Shown here: positions 6,356-9,566 of the stretch, piece after piece | Numbering within the stretch: the first letter of the stretch is position 1 | Layout: the number at the start of each line of letters is the position of its first letter | DNA from: Hyphomicrobiaceae bacterium | GTDB lineage: Bacteria > Pseudomonadota > Alphaproteobacteria > Rhizobiales > MH13 | Assembly (NCBI GenBank): GCA_020442235.1 | Contig: JAGRKQ010000008.1 | Span: forward strand, 1-9,566 | Reading direction: 5' to 3' | DNA: 9,566 nt | Translations under genes and position numbers: made by a program | The notes under the pieces: generated by a model | What the model was told of the DNA's origin: nothing | The model's input: the letters and a program-made list of their open reading frames with translations, nothing else | Databases searched by the model: none

Positions 6356-8224
6356 ATGTTGCAGATTTCCGATCTCGTCTACCGCCTTGGCGACCGCACG
6401 CTTCTCGATGGCGCCAGTGCCGTCGTGCCGACCGGTGCGCGCGTCGGGCTCTTCGGCCGCAATGGCGCCGGCAAGACCACGCTGTTCAAGCTGATTGCCG
6501 GCGATCTTGCACCGGAATCGGGCACGATCAGCCTGCCGAACCGTGCCCGCATTGGCGGCGTGGCGCAGGAAGTGCCCTCCGGTCCCGAGGCGCTGCTCGA
6601 GATCGTTCTGGCCGCCGATACCGAACGTGCCGGCCTTCTGGCGCGCGCGGAAACGGAAACCGATCCGCACGAGATCGCCGCCATCCATGCACGGCTTGCC
6701 GACATCGAGGCGCATTCGGCGGAATCGCGTGCGGCGCGCATTCTCTCCGGGCTCGGCTTCGACCACGCGGCACAGCAGCGTCCGGCTTCGGAATATTCCG
6801 GCGGCTGGCGGATGCGCGTGGCGCTGGCGGCGGTTCTTTTTTCCGCGCCCGATCTCCTGCTTCTCGACGAGCCGACGAACTATCTCGACCTTGAAGGCGC
6901 GCTCTGGCTGGAAAACTATCTGGCGAGCTATCCGCACAGCCTGCTGCTCATCAGCCACGACCGCGATCTTCTCGACAACGCCGTCGACCACATCCTGCAT
7001 CTCGATCAGGGCAAGCTGACCGCCTATCGCGGCGGTTACACCTCCTTCGACCGCCAGCGGCGCGAGCGGGCGCTGCTCCAGACCAAGATGCGCGAACGCC
7101 AGGAAGCGGCCCGAGCCCACATGCAGGCCTTCGTCGATCGCTTTCGCGCCAAGGCGACCAAGGCCCGGCAGGCGCAGTCGCGCCTCAAGATGCTGGAAAA
7201 GATGGATGTCATCTCGGCGGTCATCGAGGATCGGGTGAAACCCTTTTCCTTCCCCAGCCCGACGCGGCCGCAGTCGCCGCCGCTGATCGCCGCAGAAGGC
7301 GTCGCGGTCGGATACGAGCCCGACAAGCCGATCCTGCAACGGCTCGACTTCCGCCTTGATCCCGACGACCGCATCGCGCTTCTCGGGGCCAATGGCAACG
7401 GCAAGTCAACGCTCGCCAAGCTGATCGCCGGGCGGCTGCAGGCGGAAAAGGGCAAGCTGTCGCGGGCCGGCAAGCTCGACATCGCCTTCTTCGCCCAGCA
7501 CCAGTTGGAGGAGTTGCGCCCGGAAGCCTCCGCGGTCGAACATGTGCGGGCGCTGATCAAGTTTCCGACCGAGGCGAAAGTGCGCGCGCGCACCGCAGCC
7601 ATGGGCTTCGACACGCAGCGCATGGACACGCCCGCCAAGGATCTGTCCGGCGGCGAGCGGGCGCGGCTTCTGCTCGGGATCGTCACCTTTCACGGCCCGC
7701 ACGTCCTCATCCTCGACGAGCCGACGAACCACCTCGATGTGGAAAGCCGCGAGGCGCTGGTTCGGGCGCTTGCCGATTACGAAGGCGCGGTGATCCTCAT
7801 CTCCCACGACCGGCATCTTGTGGAAGCGACCGTCGACCGGTTGTGGCTGGTCGCGGACGGCACGATGACGGTGTTCGAGGGCGATGTGTCGGATTACCGG
7901 ACGCTGGTGCTTCAGGGAAAATCGAAGAAAAGCCCAGGCGCCACAGCAGCACCGCAACAGCAGGACAAGCGCCGGGAAGCAGCGCAGAAGCGCGAGACGA
8001 CGCAGGGCCTTCGCGACAAGATCGCCGATGCCGAAGCGCGCATCGACAAGATCCGCGCCGAAATTTCCCGCATCGATGTGCTTCTGGCCGACCCGGCCCT
8101 CTTCACCACCGACCCGGACAAGGGCGCACGGCTCGCCCGCCGCCGCTCGGAAGGCGAAGCGGCGCTGGAGCAGTGGGAAGAGCACTGGATCCGGCTGTCG
8201 GACGACCTCGATCGTCAGACCTGA
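6356..8224 (+). CDS. ABC-F family ATPase (YheS/Uup-like), two ABC cassettes
   Basis: This is a soluble tandem ABC ATPase without membrane segments, of the type that acts on ribosomes or translation rather than transport. The product has 622 residues. Cassette 1: Walker A GRNGAGKTT (34-42), signature YSGGWRM (147-153), Walker B LLLLDEPTNYLD (167-178), His switch LLISHDRDLL (197-206). The charged linker (about 232-285, rich in Arg, Lys, Gln and Ala) matches the ABC-F interdomain arm. Cassette 2: GANGNGKST (344-352), LSGGERARL (430-438), LILDEPTNHLD (451-461), LISHDRHL (481-488). A C-terminal charged helix pair (about 535-620) is a likely coiled coil, after a Gln/Ala/Lys-rich hinge. Length and the C-terminal coil fit YheS or Uup, and I cannot separate the two. 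The ATG at 6356 opens directly into cassette 1 but has no clear Shine-Dalgarno; GTG 6338 is an alternative. Confidence 0.95.
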   Translation: MLQISDLVYRLGDRTLLDGASAVVPTGARVGLFGRNGAGKTTLFKLIAGDLAPESGTISLPNRARIGGVAQEVPSGPEALLEIVLAADTERAGLLARAETETDPHEIAAIHARLADIEAHSAESRAARILSGLGFDHAAQQRPASEYSGGWRMRVALAAVLFSAPDLLLLDEPTNYLDLEGALWLENYLASYPHSLLLISHDRDLLDNAVDHILHLDQGKLTAYRGGYTSFDRQRRERALLQTKMRERQEAARAHMQAFVDRFRAKATKARQAQSRLKMLEKMDVISAVIEDRVKPFSFPSPTRPQSPPLIAAEGVAVGYEPDKPILQRLDFRLDPDDRIALLGANGNGKSTLAKLIAGRLQAEKGKLSRAGKLDIAFFAQHQLEELRPEASAVEHVRALIKFPTEAKVRARTAAMGFDTQRMDTPAKDLSGGERARLLLGIVTFHGPHVLILDEPTNHLDVESREALVRALADYEGAVILISHDRHLVEATVDRLWLVADGTMTVFEGDVSDYRTLVLQGKSKKSPGATAAPQQQDKRREAAQKRETTQGLRDKIADAEARIDKIRAEISRIDVLLADPALFTTDPDKGARLARRRSEGEAALEQWEEHWIRLSDDLDRQT

Positions 8225-8235
8225 AGGCACGCGGC

Positions 8236-8820
8236 TCAGCGGAAACCGATGAAGCCGGCGTAGTCGGTCAGCACCGCCTTCCACCACTCGAAGCTGTCAT
8301 TGAGGTTCTGCGGGCTGACGCCGAAGGCCAGATTGACGGGCATCAGCAGGACCGGATCGCCATCGCTGTCGAGATAGGCGCTGCCGAAGCGCTTGGTGCG
8401 GTTCCACTCGTTGATGCGGTTGATGTCGGCATTGTCGAGGTCGAAGCCGGCGGAAAAGGCCAGATCGTTACAGCCGTTGTTGTCGCAATTGTAGAACTCG
8501 ATGATGTAGGTGATGCCGTCATAAGTGCCGACGATGTAGCGGTTGCCGCTCGAATTGGTCTCGATGCGCGCTTCGCCATTGCGCTGGGCGATCTGGAGAA
8601 CGGAATCGAAGTCGGCGGTCACGAGACCGGGCGAGACCGGGACGGTCGACGGCGTGCCCTGCGGCCCGCCTCCGCCACCGCCGCCGCCCGAGGGCGGTGC
8701 GGAGGGTGCGGGAGCCGGCGTCGCACCGCCCGTGCCGGGTGTCGGCACCTTCTGGGCCAGTGCCGCACCGCTTGCGGCCAGAACAAGCACGGTTGCCAAG
8801 GTCAGGCTCTTCAGCGTCAT
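8236..8820 (-). CDS. Exported YbjN-domain protein
   Basis: The product has 194 residues. A Sec signal peptide spans 1-22: Lys4, a hydrophobic core and cleavage after ALA before Gln23. A flexible linker of Thr, Pro, Ala and Gly follows (about 24-66) and includes eight consecutive glycines (45-52). The C-terminal part (about 68-192) looks like the YbjN domain (putative sensory transduction regulator family), with FDSVLQIAQRNG (71-82), a Cys112/Cys117 pair that could form a disulphide outside the cytoplasm, INEWNRTKRFGSAY (136-149) and FEWWKAVL (177-184). Function is not established. Two adjacent ATGs exist at 8823 and 8820; GGGAG is better spaced for 8820. Its stop is 11 nt from the convergent ABC-F stop. 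A weak promoter candidate lies at 8854-8882; otherwise it could be read through from holC. Confidence 0.87.
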   Translation of the reverse strand: MTLKSLTLATVLVLAASGAALAQKVPTPGTGGATPAPAPSAPPSGGGGGGGGPQGTPSTVPVSPGLVTADFDSVLQIAQRNGEARIETNSSGNRYIVGTYDGITYIIEFYNCDNNGCNDLAFSAGFDLDNADINRINEWNRTKRFGSAYLDSDGDPVLLMPVNLAFGVSPQNLNDSFEWWKAVLTDYAGFIGFR

Positions 8821-8853
8821 CATTTTCTCCCGCCGGACGTTACCCTCGCCCCA

Positions 8854-8882
8854 GTTCTTCACAGGCCGGGCACAAGCGTCAA
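8854..8882 (-). promoter_or_regulatory. Weak promoter candidate upstream of the YbjN-domain gene
   Basis: On the minus strand, TTGACG (8882-8877; 5 of 6) is followed at 17 nt by AAGAAC (8859-8854; only 3 of 6). It lies in the 98-nt gap between holC and the YbjN-domain gene, the right place for a promoter, but the -10 is poor. Confidence 0.25.
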
Positions 8883-8918
8883 TCGGATCGCGCCCGCCTT
8901 ACCTTCTTCGTCATCAAA

Positions 8919-9395
8919 TCAAGCCGGCTCGGCTGTCTGCAAGCGGGCGGTCTCCGTCCAGCCGCGGCCTTCGCCCTGGGTGAAATAGACCGCCGCCCGG
9001 CCCTTCTCCTTGCAGGAACGCCACAGCGCCCGGGCACTCTGAAGGCCTTCGGGATCGCTGCTGGAAAACAGCACCAACACCATCTCAAGCCCGGTTTCAT
9101 CCAGAATGTCGGGACGTGCGCCATCGACAAAGACGCGCACATTCGCTCCGTTCGGGGTGATCGGGGCATCGGTCAGAAAGACCGGCTGCTCTTCGGCATG
9201 GCCGTCCGCCGCCGTTCCGTGCGGCAGGAAGGCGGCGTCGGAAAAGGTCCAAAGATGCTGGTCGAGCATCTCCACCCGCTCGCGCGAGCCGGCTTCCACG
9301 ACAGCGCGCAGGCCACGCTCCAGCACCTTCGTCAGAAGCTGCGGAAGCGCCGCCTCGAGCGAGGTGGCGGCAAGCTGATAAAACCGGACCTCCAA
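8919..9395 (-). CDS. holC: DNA polymerase III subunit chi
   Basis: Chi is the small accessory subunit of the replicative polymerase clamp-loader assembly that contacts SSB. The product has 158 residues. Family features: FYQL near the N-terminus (5-8), LERGLRAVV (25-33), LDQHLWTFSDAAFLPHG (44-60), PVFLTD (71-76), the FVDGARPDI segment (89-97) and the C-terminal RALWRSCKEKGRAAVYF (122-138) followed by GEGRGW. The start must be TTG 9395: the frame upstream closes at TAA 9413-9411 with no other start codon between, and AGAGGGG lies 9 nt before the TTG. It sits 31 nt after the pepA stop on the same strand, so the two are probably cotranscribed; a pepA-holC order is common in proteobacteria. Confidence 0.93.
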   Translation of the reverse strand: MEVRFYQLAATSLEAALPQLLTKVLERGLRAVVEAGSRERVEMLDQHLWTFSDAAFLPHGTAADGHAEEQPVFLTDAPITPNGANVRVFVDGARPDILDETGLEMVLVLFSSSDPEGLQSARALWRSCKEKGRAAVYFTQGEGRGWTETARLQTAEPA

Positions 9396-9426
9396 GACCT
9401 GCCGCCCCTCTTATCGCCCTTCGGTC

Positions 9427-9566
9427 TCAGCCCTCGAAGACGTCGCGCACATAGCGGTCGAGAAGCTGCACGCCATAGCCGGACGCCCAGCTTGTGCTGA
9501 TCGGCGACTTCGGCGAGCCCATTGCCGTGCCGGCGACATCGAGATGCGCCCAGGGCGTCTCGCCGA
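9427..9566 (-). CDS. pepA: Leucyl aminopeptidase (M17 family), C-terminal end
   Basis: Only the last 45 residues are inside the window; the 5' part lies beyond the right edge. The visible text, with [17 protein letters not shown], then [13 protein letters not shown] and a stop shortly after, matches the C-terminus of cytosolic M17 leucyl aminopeptidases, which remove N-terminal residues from peptides using a two-metal site. The metal ligands themselves are outside the window. The stop TGA is at 9429-9427, followed after 31 nt by the TTG start of holC. The call rests on the C-terminal signature and the holC neighbour. Confidence 0.85.
   Translation of the reverse strand, partial: GETPWAHLDVAGTAMGSPKSPISTSWASGYGVQLLDRYVRDVFEG

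Noticed and set aside
5463..7339. Long frames opposite the GST and ABC-F genes (5463-6341 plus, 6278-7339 minus)
   Set aside because: Both lie antisense to genes with intact family motifs and show no domain features of their own.
8669..8690. CCG-type triplet run encoding the polyglycine of the YbjN-domain protein
   Set aside because: Codons are mixed and the frame is intact. It is a plain low-complexity linker, with no evidence of a phase-variable repeat.

Overview
The window reads as chromosomal DNA of a GC-rich alphaproteobacterium, most likely of the order Hyphomicrobiales (Rhizobiales). The protein sequences (PurM/PurN, Ndk, a LigE-like GST, a YbjN-domain exported protein, HolC, PepA) and the GANTC-rich intergenic DNA point that way; this is inference from family knowledge, because no search could be run. 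Most of the window is ordinary housekeeping sequence. I found no CRISPR array, transposase, integrase, tRNA, rRNA or phage gene, and no convincing undescribed multi-gene system.

Layout. (1) 1-1401, plus strand: the 3' part of purM followed by purN, overlapping by 4 nt, two steps of de novo purine synthesis. (2) 1402-1550: a short convergent intergenic region with a possible purN terminator and five GANTC sites (the CcrM methylation target) within 123 bp. (3) 1551-4845, minus strand: an orphan molybdopterin/[4Fe-4S] oxidoreductase and, upstream of it, an exported YHYH-domain protein with a Gly/Pro/Arg-rich tail. These look like accessory genes placed among core genes. (4) 5047-6263, minus strand: ndk with a good sigma-70-like promoter, then a GST. 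(5) 6356-8224, plus strand: a two-cassette ABC-F ATPase, divergent from the GST and convergent with the next gene. (6) 8236-9566, minus strand: the series pepA (3' end only) - holC - ybjN-like exported protein.

The most notable structural signal is a perfect terminator hairpin present twice, identical over 27 nt and in the same orientation. One copy lies behind ndk and one behind the YHYH gene, so the YHYH gene sits between direct repeats about 1.3 kb apart. The YHYH leader also carries an 8-bp dyad and a recurrent GTTCAT/ATGAAC hexamer that overlaps a predicted promoter, and its frame stays open to a second possible start.

Functionally the core genes serve nucleotide supply (PurM, PurN, Ndk), DNA replication (HolC), translation or ribosome upkeep (ABC-F) and peptide turnover (PepA). 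The Mo-enzyme and YHYH protein have no recognised partner here, and a terminator between them argues against a simple operon.
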